A stretch of DNA of 13,742 bases from NCBI GenBank assembly GCA_012799115.1, contig JAAZLY010000007.1:1-13742 (forward strand), written 5' to 3'. Of this stretch, positions 6,697 to 13,742 are shown in pieces (position 1 is the first letter of the stretch; every line of letters begins with the position of its first letter). Position numbers and translations under genes: made by a program. Under the pieces are notes generated by a model that saw only the letters and a list, made by a program, of their open reading frames with translations, ran no database searches and was not told the origin of the DNA. The stretch is from Bacillota bacterium (GTDB lineage: Bacteria; Bacillota; Limnochordia; Darwinibacteriales; Darwinibacteriaceae).

Positions 6697-7755
6697 TCAC
6701 CGCATTGCACATATTAGTTCAGTAATCGTCTTGCCAATCATATCAAGTGGCAAGATGTAATCGGCATTCCCTTCCTCGGCCACGACTCGGGGCATACTAT
6801 AAATGGTGGATGTACTCCGATCTTGAGCAATCGTTATTCCGCCACCACTCTTGATCCCGGCCATACCTTTGGCTCCGTCTCGACCCATTCCTGTCAAGAT
6901 CACCCCAACGATCTTCTTTCCATAGACCATGGGCAAGTTCTCCATGGTTACATCGATCGCCGGCCGCAAGAACATGACCCTTTCGTCTTGGTTCAACTGA
7001 ATGCGGCGCTCACTCGTAATCGTTAGATGATAGTCACCAGGCGCGATTAAGACTTTGCCGTTCTCCACTAGGTCCCCATTCTTGGCCTCGCTTACGGGAA
7101 ATGGAAACAAGCTATCGAGTCGTTCTGCAAAACTCCTCGTAAACTCCTTAGGCATGTGTTGAACAACTACAATGCCGGCTGGAAGGTTTGCTGGTATGGC
7201 TGAAAACACGCCCTCCAGTGCCTTCGGTCCTCCGGTGGAAGACCCAATGATAACAAGCTTGTCCGCGGCACCTGTGGCGGGTCTCTCAAACACTGGTAAT
7301 GAGGGCGGTTTGCTGACGACAGGGCGGACTTTGGGTTCGGATGCCTGAACCCGGGCGGTTGCGGCTAGGCGAACCTTCTGGGTGACCTCCTCAGCGATGA
7401 TGTCAAAATCCTGGGCTCCAGTAGGTTGTCCACTTGGCTTGGCAATGAAGTCAACGGCTCCTAGTGCTAAGGCTTGTACCGTTGTTTCGGATCCTTTGCG
7501 CGTCTGACTACTGACCATGACTACCGGCAGCGGCTTCGTGGCCATGATCTGCCTCAGTGTCTCCAGGCCATTCATGACAGGCATCTCAACATCCAACGTA
7601 ACAACGTCTACATCGAGTCGTTCGAGCTTCTCTAAGGCATCCTTACCATTTCTTGCATATCCTGCTACCTCGAGTTCTGGATCTGCCTGGATGATTTGAA
7701 TGATCAACTTACGCATGAAAGCACTGTCGTCTACAACCAAAACCTTAATAGGCAT
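6697..7755 (-). CDS. cheB: Chemotaxis response regulator protein-glutamate methylesterase CheB
   Basis: CheB removes receptor methyl groups and deamidates glutamines, and is activated by CheA phosphorylation. The 352 aa protein has a receiver domain (residues 1-122) with acidic pocket D9/D10, phosphoacceptor D55 (TLDVEMPVMNG), S82/S83 and K106. A proline-rich linker spans about 125-163. The esterase domain follows with catalytic triad S173 (GSSTGGP), H200 (VQHMPKEF) and D293 (GMGRDGAKGM). All key residues are intact. The start region reads GTG-ATG-ATG-ATG directly after the cheD stop. I chose the last ATG (7755) because AAGGG lies 8 nt upstream, but 7758 or 7761 would differ only by extra methionines. 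The gap to cheD is 11 nt, so translation is likely coupled. Confidence 0.96.
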   Translation of the reverse strand: MPIKVLVVDDSAFMRKLIIQIIQADPELEVAGYARNGKDALEKLERLDVDVVTLDVEMPVMNGLETLRQIMATKPLPVVMVSSQTRKGSETTVQALALGAVDFIAKPSGQPTGAQDFDIIAEEVTQKVRLAATARVQASEPKVRPVVSKPPSLPVFERPATGAADKLVIIGSSTGGPKALEGVFSAIPANLPAGIVVVQHMPKEFTRSFAERLDSLFPFPVSEAKNGDLVENGKVLIAPGDYHLTITSERRIQLNQDERVMFLRPAIDVTMENLPMVYGKKIVGVILTGMGRDGAKGMAGIKSGGGITIAQDRSTSTIYSMPRVVAEEGNADYILPLDMIGKTITELICAMR

Positions 7756-7766
7756 CATCATCACCC

Positions 7767-8246
7767 TTAAATTTTAACTGCTTCTTTTCCGATCGCGGTG
7801 ACAGTTACGACTCCTGTGTCAACAAAAAAGCGCATTTTGCGCCCATAATCTCCTGCAACATCCTTACCAATGATGGCAATACCATGTTTCTTGAGATGTT
7901 CTGTGACCGCTTCTATGTTCTGTGTGCCGATGCTTGTACTATTTGCGTTTAGATTCGGGAATAGATTCGCTCCCCCCGCCATCTTCGCTTTGAGCCTAGA
8001 CCTTTGTGCTCCTAAACGCACTGCCTCATCAATCATAGCGGGAATACCTGTATCTGCATACTTGCCTGGAGGTGCTCCGGCATCTCGCTCTCTACTCCTG
8101 GGCAAAAAAATGTGCCCCATTACCCCAACCTTCGCTAGATCATCATATAATGTGACGCCAACACACGAGCCAAGACCAACAGTCGTCAAGATCCCCTGTG
8201 TTTTAAAGGCGCTGATCTGCCCCATATTTACAAAGACCTCTGTCAT
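7767..8246 (-). CDS. cheD: Chemoreceptor glutamine deamidase CheD
   Basis: CheD deamidates specific glutamines of chemoreceptors and, in Bacillus, binds CheC and stimulates its phosphatase activity. The 159 aa protein shows the family core LTTVGLGSCVGVTLYDD and MGHIFLP. By position against the Thermotoga enzyme (T21, C27, H44) the catalytic residues are T22, C28 and H45, all present. The C-terminal half includes KAKMAGGANLF and GRKMRFFVDTG, typical of the family. The start ATG (8246) shares one base with the cheC stop (TGATG) and has GGAGG 7 nt upstream. A GTG one codon earlier is less well placed. The direct coupling to cheC fits formation of a CheC-CheD complex. Confidence 0.96.
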   Translation of the reverse strand: MTEVFVNMGQISAFKTQGILTTVGLGSCVGVTLYDDLAKVGVMGHIFLPRSRERDAGAPPGKYADTGIPAMIDEAVRLGAQRSRLKAKMAGGANLFPNLNANSTSIGTQNIEAVTEHLKKHGIAIIGKDVAGDYGRKMRFFVDTGVVTVTAIGKEAVKI

Positions 8247-8839
8247 CACACTTCCTCCAAACCAAGCATACGAGCGATTTGTTTGAAATCATCGTCATCT
8301 GGTAGAAAGAGAATGTGGCCTTCTATCGCTTCACCATCAGCGAAGAACTCGGTACGAATCACAGTGACCTCGTCGGTCACTTCAGCACCCGCTAAAATGC
8401 TTTGCCATACCGCACCAGCCATATCCACCGCTACACCAGGCACACTTGGGGCCATCAGTAGAGTGGTCATTTTAGCCAGAGCATTGAGGTAGGAAGTGAT
8501 CATGATGTTACCGAGTTCTTGGAGAGCGGATCTGGCAAGTTCGTTGATCTCTCCACTATCATCTTCTGTTAACAAACGCACGAGCACCAGGGCACTATCT
8601 ACTGGAAGAAGGAAGGCCATATGGCCTCTTACGTCTCCTGATACAACTACGAAGATCCCCACGATGACTTGTTCCAAGCCCCCAACATAGTCAGCTGCTT
8701 GATCGAACGGGAGCATCTGGGCATCGGGAACGACCAACTGAAAGAGCCGCCCACTAAGCATTTGTGACAAAGCAGTAGTGGCATGGCCCGTTCCTATATT
8801 CGCGAGTTCCTTAAGGAAATCTAACTTCGCGTCATTCAT
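8246..8839 (-). CDS. cheC: CheY-P phosphatase CheC
   Basis: CheC dephosphorylates CheY-P and takes part in adaptation with CheD. The 197 aa protein contains two copies of the CheC/FliY/CheX active-site motif: E11-x-x-N14 (KELANIGTGHA) and E108-x-x-N111 (QELGNIMITSYLNAL). Both catalytic pairs are intact, as in B. subtilis CheC. The frame is open 19 codons further upstream into cheY, but that stretch looks non-homologous. I chose ATG 8839; ATG 8842 is nearly as good. A G-rich GGTGG sits 7 nt upstream of 8839. The gap to cheY is 13 nt, and it overlaps cheD by one base. Confidence 0.94.
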   Translation of the reverse strand: MNDAKLDFLKELANIGTGHATTALSQMLSGRLFQLVVPDAQMLPFDQAADYVGGLEQVIVGIFVVVSGDVRGHMAFLLPVDSALVLVRLLTEDDSGEINELARSALQELGNIMITSYLNALAKMTTLLMAPSVPGVAVDMAGAVWQSILAGAEVTDEVTVIRTEFFADGEAIEGHILFLPDDDDFKQIARMLGLEEV

Positions 8840-8852
8840 CATCCCACCACCC

Positions 8853-9215
8853 CTAGGAGCTGATTTTCCGCAGTGATTCCACAACCCTTTCTGCATCGAA
8901 AGGCTTCACCAGGAAGTCCTTCGCACCTGCACTTAATGCCTCAATGACCATGGGCTTTTGCCCCATCGCGCTGCAGACAATGATCTTGGCCCCTGGATCG
9001 ATTTTCATAATCTCCTTGATCGCCGTAATTCCATCCATCTTGGGCATGGTGATATCCATGGTGACCATGTCAGGTTTTAGCTCTCGATAGAGTGCCACAG
9101 CCTCTTCACCATCGCCTGCTTCGCCTACGACATTATAGCCATTCTTCTCGATTACATTTTTCAACGTCATACGCATAAATGCGGTATCATCTGTGATTAA
9201 TACAGTTTTTGCCAT
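8853..9215 (-). CDS. cheY: Chemotaxis response regulator CheY
   Basis: A single-domain receiver of 120 aa that carries the signal from CheA to the flagellar switch. The acidic pocket is D9 and D10, the phosphoacceptor is D54 (VTMDITMPKMDG), and the conserved Ser and Lys are S82 (CSAMGQ) and K104 (LVKPF). No output domain is attached, and the length matches CheY (or Spo0F-like receivers). Placement directly between cheA and cheC supports CheY. AGGGAG lies 9 nt before the ATG, just after the cheA stop; the gap to cheA is 13 nt. Confidence 0.96.
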   Translation of the reverse strand: MAKTVLITDDTAFMRMTLKNVIEKNGYNVVGEAGDGEEAVALYRELKPDMVTMDITMPKMDGITAIKEIMKIDPGAKIIVCSAMGQKPMVIEALSAGAKDFLVKPFDAERVVESLRKISS

Positions 9216-9228
9216 CGTAACACACTCC

Positions 9229-11238
9229 CTATCCGATTAACGTACTATTGTCAATGATTAGAGCAATGTTACCATTGCCCAACACCGTTGCTCCGGCGAT
9301 TCCCCGAATGTCGCTCAGAGTGCCTTTGATTGACTTAATTACGATCTCTTGCTGACCGATGAGATCTTCAACCACAAAGCCTACCTTTTGACCTCTGATT
9401 TCCACTACAATCACCGGTAGAGGGCCATCAACCTTGAGAGGCTTAAAGCCTAGACACTCTGCCAGGTCATAAAGGGGTAAGACTTCGTCACGCAACATAA
9501 TTACATCATGTTGCTGCACTGTCTTGATCTGGTCACGCTCAACCTGAATATTCTCCCTCACCGCCTGAATGGGGATGGCGAGGGTTTCTCCATCGGCCAC
9601 AACCAGTAAAGCTTTAATGATCGCCAGAGTCAAGGGTAACTTGATGATCGTACGCATAAACTGCCCTGGCTCTGATTCAATCTCAATCGTACCACTTAAG
9701 GAGTGTACTACGGATCTGACAGCATCGAGCCCAACTCCCCTACCAGAGAGATCGGTAACCTCCTGTGCTGTGGAAAATCCAGGACTAAAAAGGAGTTCAC
9801 CCGCTTCACTTACAGAGAGTTCACCATGTTGGGGACCAATTAGCCCTCGCTCTATCGCTTTTGCTCTGATTCGTTCGAGATTAATACCCTGACCATCATC
9901 ACTGATTTCAATCAGGATATGACTTCCCTCATGCCTTGCGCCTAACGTGATTGTACCTGTCTTAGGCTTGCCTTTGGCAACTCGATCTGCTGATGGTTCA
10001 AGACCATGATCAATGGAGTTGCGAATCAGATGGACCAATGGGTCTCCGATTTGGTTAACAATCGAACGATCCAACTCTGTCATTTCTCCAAAGATCTTCA
10101 GATTAATGTCCTTGCCGCTGGCCTGGGCGAGATCCCTCACCATACGGGGAAAACGGTCAAAGACTTGCTTAATGGCTACCATCCGCAAGCTCATTGCAGC
10201 ATACTGCAACTCAGTCGTTACACGATCCAGTTGATCCAACGCGCCAATCTTATCATCACCCTTGGCCATCTCAATGACTTGGGTGCGGCTGGTCACTAAT
10301 TCGCCCACGAGATTAATGAGCTTGTCCAAACGTTCGGTTTCAACACGCACAAGAGCTTCAGAACGGTGCTGCTTGACCACTGGAGTTAACGCATTGGCCC
10401 TTAGTGGACTTGGCGCTGTCTGTGTTGCCGCGGTAGCTTGCTCCTTGCTAGCCGACACTTCGTCTTGGACAGGTTGCTGGTTATCATCCGATGGTAGTTC
10501 GCTGACGTCAACTGAAGCGATCTCAGAAACACTATTGACGATTTGGCTAATGGAATCCTTGGACTCCTTCGTCAGAATCGTCAAGATGAATGAATCATCA
10601 AACTTTTCCTCTTCAAGTTCCAGTACAGAAGGATTGCTCTGAATGACGGTTGCGACTTGCTCAATCGCTTGGAAGACAGTGTATACTCGAACAGACTTCA
10701 AAATTGTGTTTGGCCTTAGAGTAACTTTGACGAAGAAGGCGGAATGACCTTGGGAGATACCTTGTTTGATAGTTTCTCGGTTGAACTCATCAAGCTGAAC
10801 AACAAGGGAGTCAGCGCTTTCGTCTTCTTGTTGCACTGGCTCTACGACCGCTGTTGGTGTCGGATTCTTAGTCAATGCCTCTAAAACGGCAATCTGCTCT
10901 TTGACTGGCGTGATCGGTGCATCGCTAATCGTCTGTTCCAGGAGAATCTCAAGGGTATCAACCGCCCCGAACAGCGCGTTGATTACTTCGGTTGTAGGTT
11001 CCAGCTCCCGATTACGCAATAAATCCAGGACACTTTCCATCTCATGTGTGAACTCAGCCAGCACATCAAATCCCATCGTCCCGGCCATGCCCTTGAGACT
11101 GTGAGCTGCCCTGAACATATCGTCTACTGTATCTTTATCGCTCGGATTTCTTTCGAAACTCAATAGGTCCTCGTTTAGTGACTGGAGGTAATCACGAGCT
11201 TCTGCAGCAAACACTTCTCTAAATGAACTAATATCCAT
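9229..11238 (-). CDS. cheA: Chemotaxis histidine kinase CheA
   Basis: CheA is the receptor-coupled kinase that phosphorylates CheY and CheB. The 669 aa protein has all five domains. P1 (Hpt, about 1-105) carries the phosphorylated His46 in AAHSLKGMAG. P2 (about 160-245) is the CheY/CheB-docking domain. A linker rich in Ala, Gln, Ser and Thr leads to P3 dimerisation (about 295-355, ERLDKLINLVGELV). P4 is the ATPase, with the N box HLIRNSIDHGLEP (about 405), G1 DDGQGI (about 448) and G2 GRGVGLDAV (about 500). The CheW-like P5 runs from about 530 to the end. No key residue is missing. The ATG has a GGGGG run 6 nt upstream. fliY lies 30 nt upstream and cheY 13 nt downstream, so it sits in the middle of one transcript. 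Confidence 0.97.
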   Translation of the reverse strand: MDISSFREVFAAEARDYLQSLNEDLLSFERNPSDKDTVDDMFRAAHSLKGMAGTMGFDVLAEFTHEMESVLDLLRNRELEPTTEVINALFGAVDTLEILLEQTISDAPITPVKEQIAVLEALTKNPTPTAVVEPVQQEDESADSLVVQLDEFNRETIKQGISQGHSAFFVKVTLRPNTILKSVRVYTVFQAIEQVATVIQSNPSVLELEEEKFDDSFILTILTKESKDSISQIVNSVSEIASVDVSELPSDDNQQPVQDEVSASKEQATAATQTAPSPLRANALTPVVKQHRSEALVRVETERLDKLINLVGELVTSRTQVIEMAKGDDKIGALDQLDRVTTELQYAAMSLRMVAIKQVFDRFPRMVRDLAQASGKDINLKIFGEMTELDRSIVNQIGDPLVHLIRNSIDHGLEPSADRVAKGKPKTGTITLGARHEGSHILIEISDDGQGINLERIRAKAIERGLIGPQHGELSVSEAGELLFSPGFSTAQEVTDLSGRGVGLDAVRSVVHSLSGTIEIESEPGQFMRTIIKLPLTLAIIKALLVVADGETLAIPIQAVRENIQVERDQIKTVQQHDVIMLRDEVLPLYDLAECLGFKPLKVDGPLPVIVVEIRGQKVGFVVEDLIGQQEIVIKSIKGTLSDIRGIAGATVLGNGNIALIIDNSTLIG

Positions 11239-11268
11239 GAACTTCCCCCTTTACAAGCAACTGGTGCC

Positions 11269-12351
11269 CTAACGTATACTGCCGATACGGTCTTGAGGCG
11301 TGGCAATTTCGGTGATACGTACACCAAATTGCTCCCCAACCACCACAACTTCGCCACGGGCAATGAGCCTTTCGTTCGCTAGAAGCTCAATAGGTTCGCC
11401 GTGTAGTGAATCCAGTTCCATGATATGTCCCGGACCTAGACGCAGGATATTATCGATGGCCATACGTGTTCGTCCTAGGATTGCCCGTACCTGCACGGGA
11501 ATATCTCGGATTAAATCGATGTTGATATTTCCTAGGTCATAGCCGGGCTCGACAACACGTTCTGGCACCGATGGTGTTTGTGGAACCTCGGTTTGCACAG
11601 GCTGTTTCTTGAGATCCGACCATTCGGTATGAGCCGAGCTCACTTCGGGCTCCTGCTGAACCTCTGGTTCAGGGGGCATCAAGCTTGCAACCATATCCTT
11701 GGCAAAATCGATCTTAACAATCTGTAGCAGTGTGCTATCCACCAAATCCTCAATTTCCATACGGAAAGAAATGCTCACAATCCTCTCTTCGTCGACCAAA
11801 TTTTCGTCCACTAAGGTCTCGTGTGCCAAATCTCTCCGAGTGGTTTCTGGAGGGGAGATATCAATGGCTCGCCTGAAAAGCTCTGACATAGCCGTTGAAG
11901 CTGAACCCATCATCATGTTCATGGCTTCTGTCACGGCACTCAGATAGAGCTCATCGAGTTCTGGGGGCAAGTTCGTTCCGTCTTCACCCATCATCAAATT
12001 GCCAATGACTAGCGCATCATGCTCATGGATAACGAGTAGATTGTCGCCCTCTAGACCCTCTTGATAGCCAATCTTTACAACAATACAGGGTTCAGGATAC
12101 GTCTTAGTGATCTCTCCTGGAGTGCTCATAAAAACCGTGGGAACGGTAATTTGAACCTTACGGTTGACGATCGTACTCAAGGCGGTAGCTGCTGAACCCA
12201 TGGATATATTCCCGATCTCCGCTAAAGCGTCCTGTTCTAACGGAGTAAGATAGTTGTCGATATCGAGGTCACTACTAGACTTTGTCTGGCTGGTGGCATG
12301 TTCCTGCAATAGCGCATCCAGTTCTTCTTGTGTCATGACTCCATCATTCAT
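11269..12351 (-). CDS. fliY: Flagellar motor switch protein and CheY-P phosphatase FliY
   Basis: The 360 aa protein combines three parts. The N-terminal peptide (residues 7-16, TQEELDALLQ) resembles the CheY-P-binding peptide of FliM. The CheC-like domain (about 35-225) has two phosphatase sites, E45-x-x-N48 and E142-x-x-N145. After a Pro/Glu-rich linker, a C-terminal FliN/SpoA domain (about 270-360) contains LGRTRMAIDNILRLGPG and the RGEVVVVGEQFGVRITEI segment. It forms the lower C-ring of the motor and removes phosphate from CheY-P at the switch. This fused form instead of plain FliN is typical of Firmicutes and some other lineages. The ATG lies inside the end of fliM, an 8-nt overlap. AAGGAGG is 8 nt upstream, so translation is probably coupled for stoichiometry. 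Confidence 0.96.
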   Translation of the reverse strand: MNDGVMTQEELDALLQEHATSQTKSSSDLDIDNYLTPLEQDALAEIGNISMGSAATALSTIVNRKVQITVPTVFMSTPGEITKTYPEPCIVVKIGYQEGLEGDNLLVIHEHDALVIGNLMMGEDGTNLPPELDELYLSAVTEAMNMMMGSASTAMSELFRRAIDISPPETTRRDLAHETLVDENLVDEERIVSISFRMEIEDLVDSTLLQIVKIDFAKDMVASLMPPEPEVQQEPEVSSAHTEWSDLKKQPVQTEVPQTPSVPERVVEPGYDLGNINIDLIRDIPVQVRAILGRTRMAIDNILRLGPGHIMELDSLHGEPIELLANERLIARGEVVVVGEQFGVRITEIATPQDRIGSIR

Positions 12352-13336
12352 CGTCTAGTCCTCCTTCATCGTCTGACTCACAAATATTTGTCACTACGAC
12401 ACCTAATCGTGAGCCTAGTCGCCCCGGTGTGCCTTTGAACTTTGTCATTGATCCGATCTTAATATCCAAGGTTTCCGTCTTCTTCGTGTTGAGCGGAATT
12501 ACGTCACCTGGGGCCAATCCCAGCAAATCTCGCACAGTTACAGTTGTCTTACCGAGCTCCACCTCTACCGGGACGATCGCAGATCGAACTTTCTCCTTTA
12601 GGAGTTCAACCCTCATTGGATCAGGCTTCTGCAATGATTCGAACATCCGAATTTGTGTCAGATCCTTAATGATTGGCTCTAAGGTTCGATGTGGTAAACA
12701 GATGCTAATCATGTCGCTGATATCATTGAGAGAAAAGCGCATGGTAACTAGGGCCACTGCATCACGTTCTGAGACAACTTGCAGAAATTGGGGATTACTT
12801 TCTATGTAGTCCAGTTCAAACTGAAGTTCTGCAACCTCTTGCCAGGCATCTCCAAGGAGTGAGGAAAAGACTGACAACACTTGCCGCTTCAAGACTGCGA
12901 TCTCAATGTCGGTAAGGCCTCTAGAACGTCCGATAGGCACACCATCGCCGCCACAGAGACGATCATGAAGCAAAAAGGCGATGTCAGGGGTTAACTGCAT
13001 GATAGCATAACCCTCTAGGGGAGGAACACGCAACACGCTCAGAACAGAAGGGTTTGGTAGAGAACGCACAAAATCTCCAAAGAGAATTTGCTCAATGGAG
13101 TGTACTCGTACTTCAACTTTGTTGCGGAGCTTGGCCGACATGTATCCAGAATAGGTTCGGCAAAACTGTTCGTGGATTCTCTGTAATGCTCTGATATGTT
13201 CCTTGGAAAATTTGTTCGGTCTACTAAAATCATAAACAGGATCTTCTTCCTGAACGTCAGGCTCAAGCTCAAGATCGGGTTCAGAGGCTGCTCGTATTAG
13301 CAGATCAATTTCTTCCTGTGATAAAATGTCATGCAA
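12344..13336 (-). CDS. fliM: Flagellar motor switch protein FliM
   Basis: FliM forms the middle of the C-ring, binds FliG, and takes CheY-P on its N-terminal peptide. The 330 aa protein has that peptide at residues 5-13 (LSQEEIDLL). A CheC-like middle domain follows with the GG-x-G motif (CGGDG) used for FliG contact. A C-terminal SpoA domain comes next (VRDLLGLAPGDVI and a long SRLGVVVTNI end). The start is most likely TTG at 13336: AGGAGG (13345-13350) is 8 nt upstream. A GTG in frame at 13345 overlaps that ribosome binding site and is unlikely; no ATG is in frame nearby. It overlaps fliY by 8 nt. The gap to cheW is 76 nt, the longest in the operon, and holds a sigma-D-like promoter. Confidence 0.96.
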   Translation of the reverse strand: MHDILSQEEIDLLIRAASEPDLELEPDVQEEDPVYDFSRPNKFSKEHIRALQRIHEQFCRTYSGYMSAKLRNKVEVRVHSIEQILFGDFVRSLPNPSVLSVLRVPPLEGYAIMQLTPDIAFLLHDRLCGGDGVPIGRSRGLTDIEIAVLKRQVLSVFSSLLGDAWQEVAELQFELDYIESNPQFLQVVSERDAVALVTMRFSLNDISDMISICLPHRTLEPIIKDLTQIRMFESLQKPDPMRVELLKEKVRSAIVPVEVELGKTTVTVRDLLGLAPGDVIPLNTKKTETLDIKIGSMTKFKGTPGRLGSRLGVVVTNICESDDEGGLDDE

Positions 13337-13344
13337 TACATCCA

Positions 13345-13350
13345 CCTCCT
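13345..13350 (-). promoter_or_regulatory. Ribosome binding site that places the fliM start at TTG
   Basis: A perfect AGGAGG on the minus strand lies 8 nt before TTG 13336. The other in-frame candidate, GTG 13345, uses the last G of this site and so cannot be initiated from it. Confidence 0.7.
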
Positions 13351-13377
13351 CTTAACCCAGAAATCAACTTACTTATT

Positions 13378-13405
13378 TTATCGGCAGAGCAGGTCATTCT
13401 CTTGA
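13378..13405 (-). promoter_or_regulatory. Candidate sigma-D (FliA/sigma-28) promoter upstream of fliM
   Basis: Read on the minus strand, GCCGATAA (13385-13378) matches the -10 consensus of flagellar sigma factors very closely. TCAA (13405-13402) lies 16 nt upstream and matches three of four bases of the TAAA -35 element. The spacing is within the range known for B. subtilis sigma-D. It sits in the only sizeable gap of the operon, about 42 nt before the fliM start, in the right direction. It would give cheA, cheY, fliM and the rest an extra flagellum-dependent promoter. This is a consensus match only; no expression data are available. Confidence 0.5.
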
Positions 13406-13421
13406 GTGCTTGCTACTCTGC
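13384..13421 (-). other. Inverted repeat spanning the cheW stop codon
   Basis: GCAGAGTAG (13421-13413) pairs with CTGCTCTGC (13392-13384) in a 9-bp stem with one G-T wobble, around a 20-nt loop. It includes the cheW stop and ends at the first two bases of the sigma-D-like -10 box. No T run follows, so it is not a standard intrinsic terminator. It could slow transcription, stabilise an mRNA end, or be chance. Confidence 0.35.
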
Positions 13422-13742
13422 AACAGACAAATCTTCGTCAGATATTGTCTGCAATTGAATTTGTTCTTCACTAGTCAAGATCTTGTCCACTTCTAAGAGA
13501 ATAAGCAAACGATCCTCTAGCTTACCTACACCCGCTAGGTAATGAGCCTTCAAGCCAGCAATATTACTCGGAGGCGGTTCAATAGCATCGTCTGCAAGAC
13601 GCAGGGTTTCCGTTACCGAGTCTACGATAAAGCCAACCATACTACTATTCACTTCGAGCATAATGATACGAGTGTCCTGCGTGTTCTCTTGAGCCTCCAG
13701 ACCAAAACGCTTGCGCAAGGATATTACTGGAATTACTTCACC
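13413..13742 (-). CDS. cheW: Chemotaxis coupling protein CheW, C-terminal part (runs off right edge)
   Basis: CheW links chemoreceptors to CheA. The window holds the last 109 codons and the stop; the N-terminus lies beyond 13742. The frame is open to the edge, and its first visible residues are GEVIPVISLRKRFGLE, the classic CheW block (glycine, then V-P-V-x-x-L-R-x-x-F). VNSSMVGFIVDSVTETL and KLEDRLLILLEVDKIL follow, also characteristic. The last 20 residues are an acidic tail (SEEQIQ and SDEDLSVAE). A CheV-like protein is excluded because no receiver domain follows. It is the first gene seen of the motility operon and is probably co-transcribed with fliM across the 76-nt gap. Confidence 0.94.
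   Translation of the reverse strand, partial: GEVIPVISLRKRFGLEAQENTQDTRIIMLEVNSSMVGFIVDSVTETLRLADDAIEPPPSNIAGLKAHYLAGVGKLEDRLLILLEVDKILTSEEQIQLQTISDEDLSVAE

Noticed and set aside
6689..6712. Upstream ATG extending CheR by eight residues into cheB
   Set aside because: No ribosome binding site before ATG 6712, while ATG 6688 has GAGG at proper spacing and a family-like N-terminus.
7870..8286. 138-codon plus-strand open frame opposite cheD
   Set aside because: It lies opposite the intact CheD catalytic core, and its translation has no family features.
8840..8896. Frame extension of CheC by 19 codons into cheY
   Set aside because: The added residues do not resemble the CheC N-terminus and the far start has no ribosome binding site; the MNDAKLDFL start fits the family.
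10262..10642. 126-codon plus-strand open frame opposite cheA
   Set aside because: Antisense shadow of a well-supported gene; serine- and leucine-rich low-complexity translation with no recognisable motif.
11281..11288. GCCGATAC on the plus strand, similar to a sigma-D -10 box
   Set aside because: It points against all genes here, lies in the fliY 3' coding end and has no downstream plus-strand gene.
12429..12809. 126-codon plus-strand open frame opposite fliM
   Set aside because: Antisense to the FliM C-terminal domain; no family features.

Overview
The window looks like chromosomal DNA from a motile member of the Bacillota (Firmicutes), probably a deep-branching, clostridia-like lineage. 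The evidence is a FliY-type rotor protein instead of a short FliN, the CheC/CheD pair, the miaB-mutS pairing, a DUF421-DUF4363 pair, and strong AGGAGG-type ribosome binding sites. Base composition looks balanced by eye and I cannot name a genus. I see no mobile element, CRISPR array, rRNA or tRNA.

Layout. Positions 1-869 (minus) hold the first 289 codons of mutS, which runs off the left edge. Upstream of it on the same strand is miaB (886-2205). A two-gene plus-strand island follows: a DUF421/YetF-like membrane protein (2327-3001) and a DUF4363 protein (3012-3392). From 3389 to the right edge everything is again on the minus strand and forms one compact motility and chemotaxis operon. In transcription order it reads cheW (partial), fliM, fliY, cheA, cheY, cheC, cheD, cheB, cheR, fapA (DUF342) and a Gx-transporter-family membrane protein. 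Gaps are 0-30 nt, except 76 nt between cheW and fliM. No gene-free stretch exceeds about 120 nt.

How the genes work together. CheW couples receptors to the kinase CheA, which phosphorylates CheY and CheB. CheY-P binds the N-terminal peptides of FliM and FliY at the motor switch. CheC and FliY both keep two E-x-x-N sites, so both are probably CheY-P phosphatases. CheR and CheB methylate and demethylate receptors, and CheD deamidates receptors and is expected to bind CheC. Unlike the Bacillus subtilis fla/che operon, cheR is inside this cluster and the genes end with fapA and a small membrane protein.

This is mostly a well-known system, and I found no convincing undescribed one. The points most worth checking are a probable CTG start codon for fapA with a near-perfect Shine-Dalgarno, a sigma-D/FliA-like promoter in the cheW-fliM gap, a changed SAM-binding motif in CheR, and the Gx-transporter gene riding at the end of a motility operon.
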